This document shows, piece by piece, positions 1 to 6,952 of a DNA stretch of 6,996 nt. Position 1 is the stretch's first letter; every line of letters starts with the position of its first letter. This DNA comes from Nitrosomonas sp. GTDB lineage: Bacteria; Pseudomonadota; Gammaproteobacteria; Burkholderiales; Nitrosomonadaceae. A program made the position numbers and the translations under genes. The stretch is taken from assembly GCA_003514765.1 (NCBI GenBank), contig DOOY01000241.1:1-6996 (forward strand). Reading direction: 5' to 3'. The notes under the pieces are model-generated. The model did not search any database, was not told the DNA's origin, and saw only the letters and a program-made list of their open reading frames with translations.

Positions 1-653
1 TTAAGGGATTGGCCGCCTGTGGTGGTTTTTCCTATGGCGATGTGCTGGGCGCCGGTGAAGGATGGGCGAAATCCATTTTGCATAACCCGCGCGCGCGTGA
101 TGCGTTTGAAGCATTTTTTCAGCGTGCCGACACTTTTGCGCTCGGTGTCTGTAATGGCTGCCAGATGATGAGTCATCTGCGCGCAATCATACCCGGTGCA
201 GCCCGTTGGCCGCGTTTTGTACGCAATTATTCGGAACAATTTGAAGCCCGCTTTGTCATGGTAGAAGTACAGCAAAGTTCGTCGATACTTTTTGAAGGTA
301 TGACCGGCAGCCGTATGCCGATTACCGTCGCGCACGGTGAAGGGCGCGCGGACTTTGCCAGTCATGGCCTGGCGGACAGCGAAGCGTTGGTTACCCTGCG
401 TTATGTCGATAACCGCGGAGAAGTCACGGAAACATATCCCGGCAATCCCAATGGCTCGCCGGGCGGTATCACCGGCATGACAACGCCGGATGGCCGGTTT
501 AATATACTCATGCCCCATCCGGAACGTGTTTTCCGCATTGCACAGCATTCATGGTATCCGCACGAATCGGGCGATTCGGCCCGGCGTATGCGTACACGCG
601 AGGACGCGCCCTGGATACGTCTCTTCAGAAATGCCCGGAAATGGGTGGGATAA
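1..653 (+). CDS. purL: Phosphoribosylformylglycinamidine synthase, C-terminal glutaminase part (5'-truncated by window edge)
   Basis: This is the last 216 codons of PurL, the ATP-dependent cytosolic enzyme that converts FGAR plus glutamine to FGAM, the fourth step of de novo purine synthesis. The first whole codon is at 3; the start lies outside the window. The fragment is the class I glutamine amidotransferase domain that supplies ammonia. Seen near its beginning is the GGFSYGD...GAGEGWA segment. The nucleophile lies in GVCNGC (Cys codon 150-152), and the catalytic His and Glu lie in PHPERVF (codons 516-518 and 522-524). The Cys-to-His distance of 122 residues is close to the 125 I recall for E. 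coli PurL. The ending, [11 protein letters not shown], is typical of the family. A glutaminase fused in this way points to the large single-chain PurL (about 1300 residues) of beta- and gammaproteobacteria, not the small PurQ subunit, although the synthetase part cannot be seen. The TAA stop overlaps the ATG of the following gene. Confidence 0.96.
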   Translation, partial: KGLAACGGFSYGDVLGAGEGWAKSILHNPRARDAFEAFFQRADTFALGVCNGCQMMSHLRAIIPGAARWPRFVRNYSEQFEARFVMVEVQQSSSILFEGMTGSRMPITVAHGEGRADFASHGLADSEALVTLRYVDNRGEVTETYPGNPNGSPGGITGMTTPDGRFNILMPHPERVFRIAQHSWYPHESGDSARRMRTREDAPWIRLFRNARKWVG

Positions 654-655
654 TG
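644..655 (+). promoter_or_regulatory. purL stop / ChaN start overlap with purine-rich ribosome site
   Basis: The sequence GGTGGGA lies directly before TAATG, where the purL stop (651-653) and the next ATG (653-655) share one base. This arrangement normally indicates translational re-initiation or coupling, and it supports 653 as the start. The Shine-Dalgarno match is moderate and sits close to the ATG, so the start at 668 is not excluded. Confidence 0.5.
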
Positions 656-1930
656 ATCGGAAAAACAATGAAAAACGATATAAAAATACTGAAAAAAGGC
701 CTGGTTACGCTGGGTTTGTTGATAATATTTTTTGGCTGGAAAATGTCTGTTGCGCAAACCGATGCTGCCGAAACCGGTGTCAAACCTGCACACAAACCCG
801 TGCAGTCAAACTGCGTACCGCTGGGCAGCTGGGTTATTCCCGGTGCAGGCCAGACAACCTATGCGGATGTCATTGACCATGCGGTCAGCAATTCGGTGGT
901 GTTGCTGGGGGAGACGCATGTCAATGCCGATCATCACCGCTGGCAATTACAGATGCTTGCAGCGATGCATACCGTACGTCCTGATATGGTGATCGGTTTT
1001 GAAATGTTTCCGCGCCGCGTGCAGCCCATACTGGACCAATGGATTGCGGGTGAACTGAACGAAAAGGAATTTCTCGCTGCTTCGGAGTGGGACAAGGTCT
1101 GGAATACCGATCCAAGTCTGTATCTGCCACTGTTTCATTTCGCGCGTATGAATCATATTCCCATCGTGGCATTGAATATTGAACAACGGCTGCGCCGTCT
1201 GGTATCTGAAAAAGGTTTTCATGGCGTGCCGATTGAAGAGCGTGAGGGAGTAACGCGCCCGGCGGAGCCCAGTCAGGCTTATCTGGACTTTCTGTTTCCG
1301 ATTTACAAGCAGCATGATCGCGAGGACAAAAAAGACGGTGAAATTGGTTATGACGATCCGGACTTCAAGCGCTTTTATGCCGGACAGCAATTATGGGATC
1401 GCGCCATGGCGCAAATACTGTATCAGGTATTGAACGATGCGAAACATCTTGGCAATGCCGAAAAACCGCTGGCTGTCGGTATCATGGGTTCAGGCCATGT
1501 GGTGCATGGCTATGGTGTGCCGCATCAGTTGAATGATCTGGGTGTGCAGGATATTGCGTCAATATTACCGTGGGATATCAATAAATCCTGCAGCCAGCTT
1601 GCCGCCGGTGTGGCCGATGCTGTTTTTGGCGTGTTGCCGCATGTTTCCGATCCATTCAGCGCCCCACAATACCAGCGGTTGGGCATCCGTTTTGAAATGG
1701 CGCGCGGCGGCGCTCTGGTGCTGCAGGTGGAAAAGGGCAGTATCGCCGAGGCTTCAGGTCTGCAGGATGCGGATGTTATTCTTGAAATGGCCGGGCTGAT
1801 GCTGGAAACAACCGATGATGTCATTAATATCGTCAAGCGGCATGCGCCGGGCACCTGGTTGCCGCTTAAAGTGAAGCGTAAAAACCGGGAAATGGAAATC
1901 ATCGCCAAATTTCCGGCATTGAAAAGCTAA
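653..1930 (+). CDS. Exported ChaN-family (Tiki/EreA superfamily) protein with C-terminal PDZ domain
   Basis: Predicted 425-residue periplasmic protein. Residues 1-34 look like a signal peptide: lysines at 4, 7, 11, 14 and 15, a hydrophobic stretch at about 16-29, and an S-V-A cleavage site after Ala34. There is no lipobox cysteine, so it is not an obvious lipoprotein although ChaN relatives often are. Residues about 65-310 form the ChaN/haem-binding-uptake domain (PF04187 type), with LLGETH at 84-89, FEMFPRR at 116-122 and GSGH at 279-282. ChaN relatives have been linked to haem or iron uptake, but the function here is unknown. Residues about 343-420 resemble a PDZ domain, with a GALVLQV strand, an A.ASGLQ.aDVI core and a following helix. 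The only two cysteines, Cys54 and Cys313, flank the ChaN domain and could form a disulfide. The start was chosen at 653 because it overlaps the purL stop (TAATG) and has GGTGGGA just upstream. ATG at 668 (420 residues) is a reasonable alternative. The frame is open further upstream, but that part lies inside purL. Confidence 0.88.
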   Translation: MIGKTMKNDIKILKKGLVTLGLLIIFFGWKMSVAQTDAAETGVKPAHKPVQSNCVPLGSWVIPGAGQTTYADVIDHAVSNSVVLLGETHVNADHHRWQLQMLAAMHTVRPDMVIGFEMFPRRVQPILDQWIAGELNEKEFLAASEWDKVWNTDPSLYLPLFHFARMNHIPIVALNIEQRLRRLVSEKGFHGVPIEEREGVTRPAEPSQAYLDFLFPIYKQHDREDKKDGEIGYDDPDFKRFYAGQQLWDRAMAQILYQVLNDAKHLGNAEKPLAVGIMGSGHVVHGYGVPHQLNDLGVQDIASILPWDINKSCSQLAAGVADAVFGVLPHVSDPFSAPQYQRLGIRFEMARGGALVLQVEKGSIAEASGLQDADVILEMAGLMLETTDDVINIVKRHAPGTWLPLKVKRKNREMEIIAKFPALKS

Positions 1931-1962
1931 CTGAACTCATTATTTCTAAGTTGTTGGAGTAC

Positions 1963-1996
1963 TGATCAGGCCACTGAAAAACGGAAAGCCTGATTA
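1963..1996 (+). other. Weak inverted repeat between the ChaN-PDZ and M1-like genes
   Basis: ATCAGGC at 1965-1971 is the perfect reverse complement of GCCTGAT at 1988-1994. The stem can be extended outward by one G-T wobble and one T-A pair, and it encloses a 16-base loop. A T-rich tract (10 T in 13 bases, 2001-2013) follows five bases later. It could be a weak or partial terminator, or an mRNA hairpin separating the two genes. The loop is long and the T tract is interrupted by G, so it may equally be chance. The rest of the 1931-2022 gap shows no convincing promoter. Confidence 0.25.
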
Positions 1997-2022
1997 AAGA
2001 TTGGTTTGTTTTTGGGATTAGG

Positions 2023-4050
2023 ATGAAGCGAAAAACGATTAAATTTTGCCTGTGTTATTTCTTGTTTTGCATTGCCGGCACTGCAACGGCTTATTCTTTG
2101 CCGGGCAGCACCATCGATTATGACATTGCGGTGCGCATCGATCCGGCAACACGCGCACTGGAAGGGCGCAGCATCATCACCTTCAACAGAACCCGTGAAC
2201 AGACGCTGATACTGGGTGGACAATTTGAGGTTACACAGGCGCGCATCAACGGTCAGCCATTCGATCCGGATACCGAACAGTCGCATATGTGGCAGATACC
2301 CGTTGCCATGTTGCGGCCGCATCAGATTGAAATCCACTGGCGCGGTGAGTTACATCCGCTTGATGAGACGCTGGATCACGAGCAGACACTGAACAGGCCC
2401 ATTGCTGTCAGCGCTGTCAGTGGAGAGACGGGCACGTACCTGCCGAACGCATCCTACTGGTACCCGCGGGTAATGGATGGATTGATTCATTATACCGTTC
2501 AGATTGAATTGCCGCCCGGTCAGCGGGGATTGGTGGCGGGCCGTTTAGTGGAGGAAGAAGAAACGGATTCAGGCTATCGGGCCCGTTTTGAATTCACGCA
2601 TCCGGCTGAAGGTATCGATCTGATGGCCGGGCCTTATGAAATTAAAGCGGACAATATTACCGGAATCAAAGGCGAACCGATTCAGCTGCGTACCTATTTT
2701 CATCCGCAGATCAGTCAGCTTGCCGATGGTTATCTTGAATCGGTGAAACGCTATTTCAGGCTGTATGAGTCGTGGATAGGCGCTTATCCGTTCACTGCGT
2801 TCAGCATCGTATCCAGCCCGACGCCGACCGGATTCGGCATGCCGACACTGACTTATCTGGGCGTCAATGTGCTGCAGCTGCCGTTTATCCGTGATACCTC
2901 GCTGGGCCATGAGGTACTGCATAACTGGTGGGGCAATGCGGTTTATCCCGATTATCAGAGCGGCAACTGGTCGGAAGGCCTGACGACATTCATGGCGGAT
3001 TACACGTATAAGGAACTGGAGAGCGAAGAAGCCGCGCGCGAAATGCGGCTGGGCTGGCTGCGCGACTTTGCTGCGCTGGAGCCCGGTCAGGATGCGCCGC
3101 TGGCCGCATTCACCTCGCGCACGCACGGTGCATCCAAGATTGTCGGTTACCATAAATCGGCCATGCTCTTTTTCATGTTGCGCGATCTGATCGGTGAAGA
3201 AATGTTTAACCGATCGATCAATGGGTTATGGGCCATGCAGCGCTTCAAAATCACCGCATGGCCGCATCTGCAAAAAACCTTTGAAATGATTTCAGCGCAG
3301 AATCTGCAACCGTTTTTTGACCAGTGGTTGAACCGCACCGGCGCGCCGAACCTGACCGTTACTGAAGCCGGACAGGAACAGACTGATACCGGTTATCAAC
3401 TGAATATAACACTGACGCAAGACGAGCCGCCCTATCAATTGCGCGTTCCGGTCGCCGTACAAACCGCAACAGGCGAGGAAACCCATATTGTCGACCTGCA
3501 ACAAGCCGAGCAACGCTTTGTGCTGAAGATCAAGGATAAAGCGCAATCCGTCGTGCTTGACCCGGATGTGCGCCTGTTCCGTCAACTCGCACCTGATGAA
3601 GCGCCGCCCATCCTGCGCGAAGTCATGGTCAATCCCACTACCGTAACCGTTTTATTGCCGGATAATGATGCAACACAGCAGATCGCAGCAACATTGGCCG
3701 AAAAACTGCAACGCCGCATACCCCGAATCATAGCTGCCGATCAACCAGTTCCCGCAGCACCCACACTGGTAATCGGCCTGCAACATGAAGTCGATGCATG
3801 GCTGGCAGCCAAAAACCTGCCGCCCAAACCCGAGGCAGTAAATGACAAAGGCAGCGCACAAGCCTGGACGTTGACAAGCCCCGATGGCGGCTCGCTCGCC
3901 ATCGTGTCTGCACGGGATGCCGCTTCACTCGAAGCGATCATTCGTCCGTTACCGCATTATGGACGGCAGAGTTATATCGTGTTTGATGGCCGGCAGGCGT
4001 TGGATAAAGGAGTCTGGCCGATAAAGGTGCAGCGGGTGACGGTTGAGTGA
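2023..4050 (+). CDS. Exported M1-type (gluzincin) metallopeptidase homologue with non-canonical substrate motif
   Basis: Predicted 675-residue periplasmic protein. Residues 1-23 are a signal peptide (K/R-rich start, hydrophobic core, A-T-A before Tyr24). The mature chain contains no cysteine. Residues about 24-205 match the M1 N-terminal beta-sandwich (YDIAVRIDPATRALEG at its start). Residues about 210-440 form the catalytic domain: HEVLH at 296-300 followed by NWWGN, a third zinc ligand at Glu318, and Tyr376 in GYHKSA as the likely transition-state tyrosine. Two features differ from classical aminopeptidases. The spacing HExxH to Glu is 17 residues instead of 18, and the GxMEN motif that binds the substrate N-terminus is replaced by GFGMPTLTYLG (270-280). 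Hydrolysis is therefore plausible, but classical aminopeptidase action is doubtful. Residues about 445-525 look like a beta-rich linker domain. Residues about 537-672 form an extra C-terminal alpha/beta region of unknown role. The start has GGGA five bases upstream (2014-2017) and gives the intact signal peptide. The gene lies 92 bases after the ChaN-PDZ gene on the same strand. Confidence 0.88.
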   Translation: MKRKTIKFCLCYFLFCIAGTATAYSLPGSTIDYDIAVRIDPATRALEGRSIITFNRTREQTLILGGQFEVTQARINGQPFDPDTEQSHMWQIPVAMLRPHQIEIHWRGELHPLDETLDHEQTLNRPIAVSAVSGETGTYLPNASYWYPRVMDGLIHYTVQIELPPGQRGLVAGRLVEEEETDSGYRARFEFTHPAEGIDLMAGPYEIKADNITGIKGEPIQLRTYFHPQISQLADGYLESVKRYFRLYESWIGAYPFTAFSIVSSPTPTGFGMPTLTYLGVNVLQLPFIRDTSLGHEVLHNWWGNAVYPDYQSGNWSEGLTTFMADYTYKELESEEAAREMRLGWLRDFAALEPGQDAPLAAFTSRTHGASKIVGYHKSAMLFFMLRDLIGEEMFNRSINGLWAMQRFKITAWPHLQKTFEMISAQNLQPFFDQWLNRTGAPNLTVTEAGQEQTDTGYQLNITLTQDEPPYQLRVPVAVQTATGEETHIVDLQQAEQRFVLKIKDKAQSVVLDPDVRLFRQLAPDEAPPILREVMVNPTTVTVLLPDNDATQQIAATLAEKLQRRIPRIIAADQPVPAAPTLVIGLQHEVDAWLAAKNLPPKPEAVNDKGSAQAWTLTSPDGGSLAIVSARDAASLEAIIRPLPHYGRQSYIVFDGRQALDKGVWPIKVQRVTVE

Positions 4051-4111
4051 ATAAAGATTAAATCCGCGAAACAATAATTATCTTTAAAGCGCAGACTCTT
4101 CACTTAAATAC

Positions 4112-4210
4112 TTATACTGCCTGAAGTAGATTTGCTGGTTTCAATGCTTTATTAGTCACGTTCACATATGTTGCAAGCTCTTCAGCCGGTAGTGGGCGTG
4201 AGAAAATCTA
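4112..4210 (-). pseudogene. Detached EAL-domain C-terminus beyond an in-frame amber codon
   Basis: Reading on from the TAG at 4208-4210 in the same frame gives 31 more codons to a TAA at 4112-4114. They begin IFSRPLPAEELATYV, the usual end of an EAL domain (QGYxFSRPLPAEEL). The amber therefore stands exactly where the family has Tyr or Phe after QG. A single change at base 4208 (plus-strand G or A to C) turns a tyrosine codon (TAC or TAT) into TAG. The tail has no other stop or frameshift, so the lesion is recent, is read through, or is a base error. With the codon read as an amino acid the full protein would have 946 residues. Confidence 0.85.
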
Positions 4211-6952
4211 ACCCTGAATCAACTCACAATTATGTTTACGCAAAAAATCTAACTGTGCCTGTGTTTCAACACCCTCTGCGACTACTTTTTTATTGAGTGC
4301 ATGCGCCATGGCAATAATCGTGGCGGCGATTGTGCCGCCTTCACCATTATCCTGAATCTTGCGTACAAACGATGTGTCTATCTTTAAAGTATCAAAAGGA
4401 AGCTGCTCCAAATAAGACATTGAGGAGTAACCTGTTCCAAAGTCGTCGATAGAAAGCTGAATGCTAGACTGCTGAAACTGATGCAGCATATCTAGAACCA
4501 TGCTTGTGTCATCCATAAAAATACTTTCTGTTATTTCTAGCTCAAGACAGTGTGCAGGCATGTCATTCTTTTGCAGAACAGTCATGACTGTTTGGGGAAA
4601 ATTGGGATCCAGAAATTGTCTGACTGAAACGTTAACAGCTACATATTCTAATTCAATCCCTTGATTAATCCAGGCGCAAAATTGTTTGCAAGCTTCGGCT
4701 AACACAATGTTTCCTATCTCTGCTATCAGACCCGTGTCTTCAGCGACACCAATAAAATAAAATGGTGAAATAATACCCTGCTGAGGATGGTTCCAGCGAA
4801 CCAGTGCTTCGACGCCACATACTTTATTCGTCTTGGGATCAACCTGCGGTTGATAGTGTAGAACAAACTGCTGCTCAGAAATTGCGTGCCTCAATTCTCT
4901 TTCTATTATGGTGCGTTTGATTACTTCCTCATTCATGCTTTCTTCAAAGAAAAGATACTGATTGCCATTTTCCTCTTTTGAGCGGTACATGGCGATATCT
5001 GCGTGGCGCATTAAATCAGCAATGTTACGCCCATCTTGCGGATAAATGGCGATACCAATACTGGCAGCGATGATATTTTCTTCTCCATCAACGACAAAAG
5101 GTGCAGCTAAAGTCGAAACAGCTTGTTCCGCGATTGTAATGACATGGCGCTCAGAATCTAGTTCACTGATAATAACGGCAAACTCATCACCTCCTAGTCT
5201 GGCTACGGTATCACTTTCACGTACACAATGACGTAAACGCTCACCTGCTTCACACAATAACTTGTCTCCCGTGGCATGGCCATAACTATCATTGACTTTT
5301 TTAAATCTATCGAGATCAATATAAAAGATAGCTAGTTTTCGTTCAGTACGTTGTGTTTGTGCAATTTCTTTTTGTAGCTGCTCCATAAAAAGGAAGCGGT
5401 TTGGTAAGCCTGTCAATGAATCAATGCGTGCTTGTCGCAGCAACAATTCTTCTCGATTTTTACTAAACAGGGCCACGGCAACCCTATCTGCATAATCTTG
5501 GATACGATTAATCTCGGTTTCTTGCCAACTAATCGATTCGTGGAAACCCAATGAGATGAAACCAACTATTTGGTTCTGCCAATTTAATGGTAGGACAAAA
5601 AAGTGCTCTATTGCTGAATTGAGTTTTTCATTTTGTATAAGTTGTTGAGCCTGTTCGCCGGATATCCAGAACCACTTTAAATTGTTAACAAGTGGTTCTC
5701 GCAATTCATTCGATACTTCATGCTGCAGAATTTGTAATTGGCCGCTCTGTTCATCCAGAATATAGATACTTGTTTTTTCGGGGCAGTCATGATTAAAGAC
5801 GGAAATGCTGGCAAATTCTGACGACACGGTTTTTCGCAAGTACAACAAGACTTGTTTGGCAATTTTTTCGATATTCAATCCAGATAAGATCTCACGATCA
5901 ATTTCTGATAGTGCTGTCAGCGTTTCGAATTGATTGCCCAAGCGTGCAGTCATTACATTAAATGATGTCGCCAATTCACCAAATTCATCAGGACTGATGA
6001 CATCTACTTGGGAAGTAAAATCATTGTTTCCCAGACGACGTGTCCCGTCGATTAGTTTCTCTAAGGGAACCAGTACACGGCGAATCTGGATCATGCTAAA
6101 AAACAGAATCGACAGCACAGCGAGTATCACGCTACCCCAGAAAATGATATTGAAGGTTTTCATGGAGCCCAGCGCATCTATTTCAGCTTGTGCAGCAACT
6201 ACCAACCAGCGTGGTAAAAAAAATCTAGGTTCAAGAAGAATCTCTTGGTAATTGGCAATATATTTTTTTTGTTTTTCTTGCCAGATAAATTCTCCTTTGA
6301 CAGAATGCCTTGATTCACTGATTGTCCGTCCAATTGAATCTGTCTGAACCGATTGGGAGCAGAACAGTTTTTTATAATCCTCATCCAGTATGCAAAGGAC
6401 AATATTAAGCTGATAATCTTCTATGTCTCCCCAAAGATAAAGCGGCGATATCTCTGCAACCAGAACGCCTTTTTCAGGCGCTAATGGATCCACTGCTTGA
6501 ATGATTAAAATGTTATTGTCCAAGTTATTGGCTTGTGTCAGCAGGACCGACTTGCCTTTGGATAAATGCCTCATGGTGGCAACACTCAGTACGCCAACTT
6601 CAGTTGTTTTACCTAAGATTGGTATCAAGTTTCCTGTCGGTAATACCAACGTTAAACTGCGAAACCGGCTTTCAAAATGTTTTTCGGTCGTTAGTGCCAA
6701 ATCATTTTTCGCAACCCGTTGGGTAGCACTGTTAAGTAATTGATCCACCATGATTAGTCGATCGTAAATTGATCTTTTATAGATATCGGTGTCAGCATCC
6801 AGTTTGGTATGCACTTGTTTTACTAACACCCTGTTAGATTCCCAGTAAGACAGTAATGCAAGAAAAAGTACTGGAATAAAAGCAGACAAGACAAAAAACA
6901 CTAGCATCCTACGAGCAACTTTACTTTGGAAAATATTTCTTTCAAGCTTCAT
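4208..6952 (-). CDS. Membrane sensor GGDEF-EAL cyclic-di-GMP protein (HAMP-GAF-GGDEF-EAL), EAL end cut by amber stop
   Basis: Inner-membrane protein of 914 residues that probably makes and/or degrades cyclic di-GMP. Membrane helices lie at about 17-36 and 268-290. The region between them (about 37-267) is a periplasmic Cache-like sensor with no recognised ligand. HAMP follows at about 290-343, then a GAF-like domain at about 350-497. The GGDEF domain (about 507-670) has an intact GGDEF at 587-591 and an inhibitory-site RxxD at 578-581, five residues upstream. The EAL domain runs from about 680. The residues expected for phosphodiesterase catalysis are all present: Glu715 (EAL), Asn774, Glu806, Asp836, Asp837, Lys857, Glu893 and Gln913. 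The chain stops one residue after Gln913, before the last strand and helix, because of TAG at 4208. Whether the enzyme still folds is unknown. The start ATG at 6952 is the furthest possible, since an in-frame TGA lies two codons upstream. The ribosome site is weak. The gene is convergent with the M1-like gene and notably more AT-rich. Confidence 0.93.
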   Translation of the reverse strand: MKLERNIFQSKVARRMLVFFVLSAFIPVLFLALLSYWESNRVLVKQVHTKLDADTDIYKRSIYDRLIMVDQLLNSATQRVAKNDLALTTEKHFESRFRSLTLVLPTGNLIPILGKTTEVGVLSVATMRHLSKGKSVLLTQANNLDNNILIIQAVDPLAPEKGVLVAEISPLYLWGDIEDYQLNIVLCILDEDYKKLFCSQSVQTDSIGRTISESRHSVKGEFIWQEKQKKYIANYQEILLEPRFFLPRWLVVAAQAEIDALGSMKTFNIIFWGSVILAVLSILFFSMIQIRRVLVPLEKLIDGTRRLGNNDFTSQVDVISPDEFGELATSFNVMTARLGNQFETLTALSEIDREILSGLNIEKIAKQVLLYLRKTVSSEFASISVFNHDCPEKTSIYILDEQSGQLQILQHEVSNELREPLVNNLKWFWISGEQAQQLIQNEKLNSAIEHFFVLPLNWQNQIVGFISLGFHESISWQETEINRIQDYADRVAVALFSKNREELLLRQARIDSLTGLPNRFLFMEQLQKEIAQTQRTERKLAIFYIDLDRFKKVNDSYGHATGDKLLCEAGERLRHCVRESDTVARLGGDEFAVIISELDSERHVITIAEQAVSTLAAPFVVDGEENIIAASIGIAIYPQDGRNIADLMRHADIAMYRSKEENGNQYLFFEESMNEEVIKRTIIERELRHAISEQQFVLHYQPQVDPKTNKVCGVEALVRWNHPQQGIISPFYFIGVAEDTGLIAEIGNIVLAEACKQFCAWINQGIELEYVAVNVSVRQFLDPNFPQTVMTVLQKNDMPAHCLELEITESIFMDDTSMVLDMLHQFQQSSIQLSIDDFGTGYSSMSYLEQLPFDTLKIDTSFVRKIQDNGEGGTIAATIIAMAHALNKKVVAEGVETQAQLDFLRKHNCELIQG

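Noticed and set aside
551..652. Upstream extension of the ChaN-PDZ frame to 551
   Set aside because: The extension would overlap about 100 bases of purL and place the signal peptide well inside the chain. ATG 653 or 668 puts the signal peptide at the N-terminus.
947..1390. Minus-strand open frame opposite the ChaN domain (147 codons)
   Set aside because: It is antisense to conserved ChaN coding sequence, with no recognisable domain in its translation.
2569..3153. Long open frame on the minus strand opposite the M1-like gene (194 codons)
   Set aside because: It lies wholly inside a gene with clear family motifs, and its translation is arginine-rich with no recognisable domain. It is a by-product of codon bias on the other strand.
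4051..4111. Possible bidirectional terminator between the convergent genes
   Set aside because: Only an AT-only seven-pair stem (TAAAGAT at 4052-4058 with ATCTTTA at 4080-4086) around a 21-base loop can be drawn, with no GC core and no T tract. It is too weak to call.
4208..4210. TAG as pyrrolysine or another genetically recoded residue
   Set aside because: The family has Tyr or Phe here, and the organism type does not suggest pyrrolysine use. Nonsense mutation, ordinary read-through or base error are simpler.
4079..4389. Repeated 11-mer (TATCTTTAAAG) at 4079 and 4379
   Set aside because: It is short and AT-rich, one copy lies in coding sequence, and there is no further copy or flanking similarity. 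It is likely chance.
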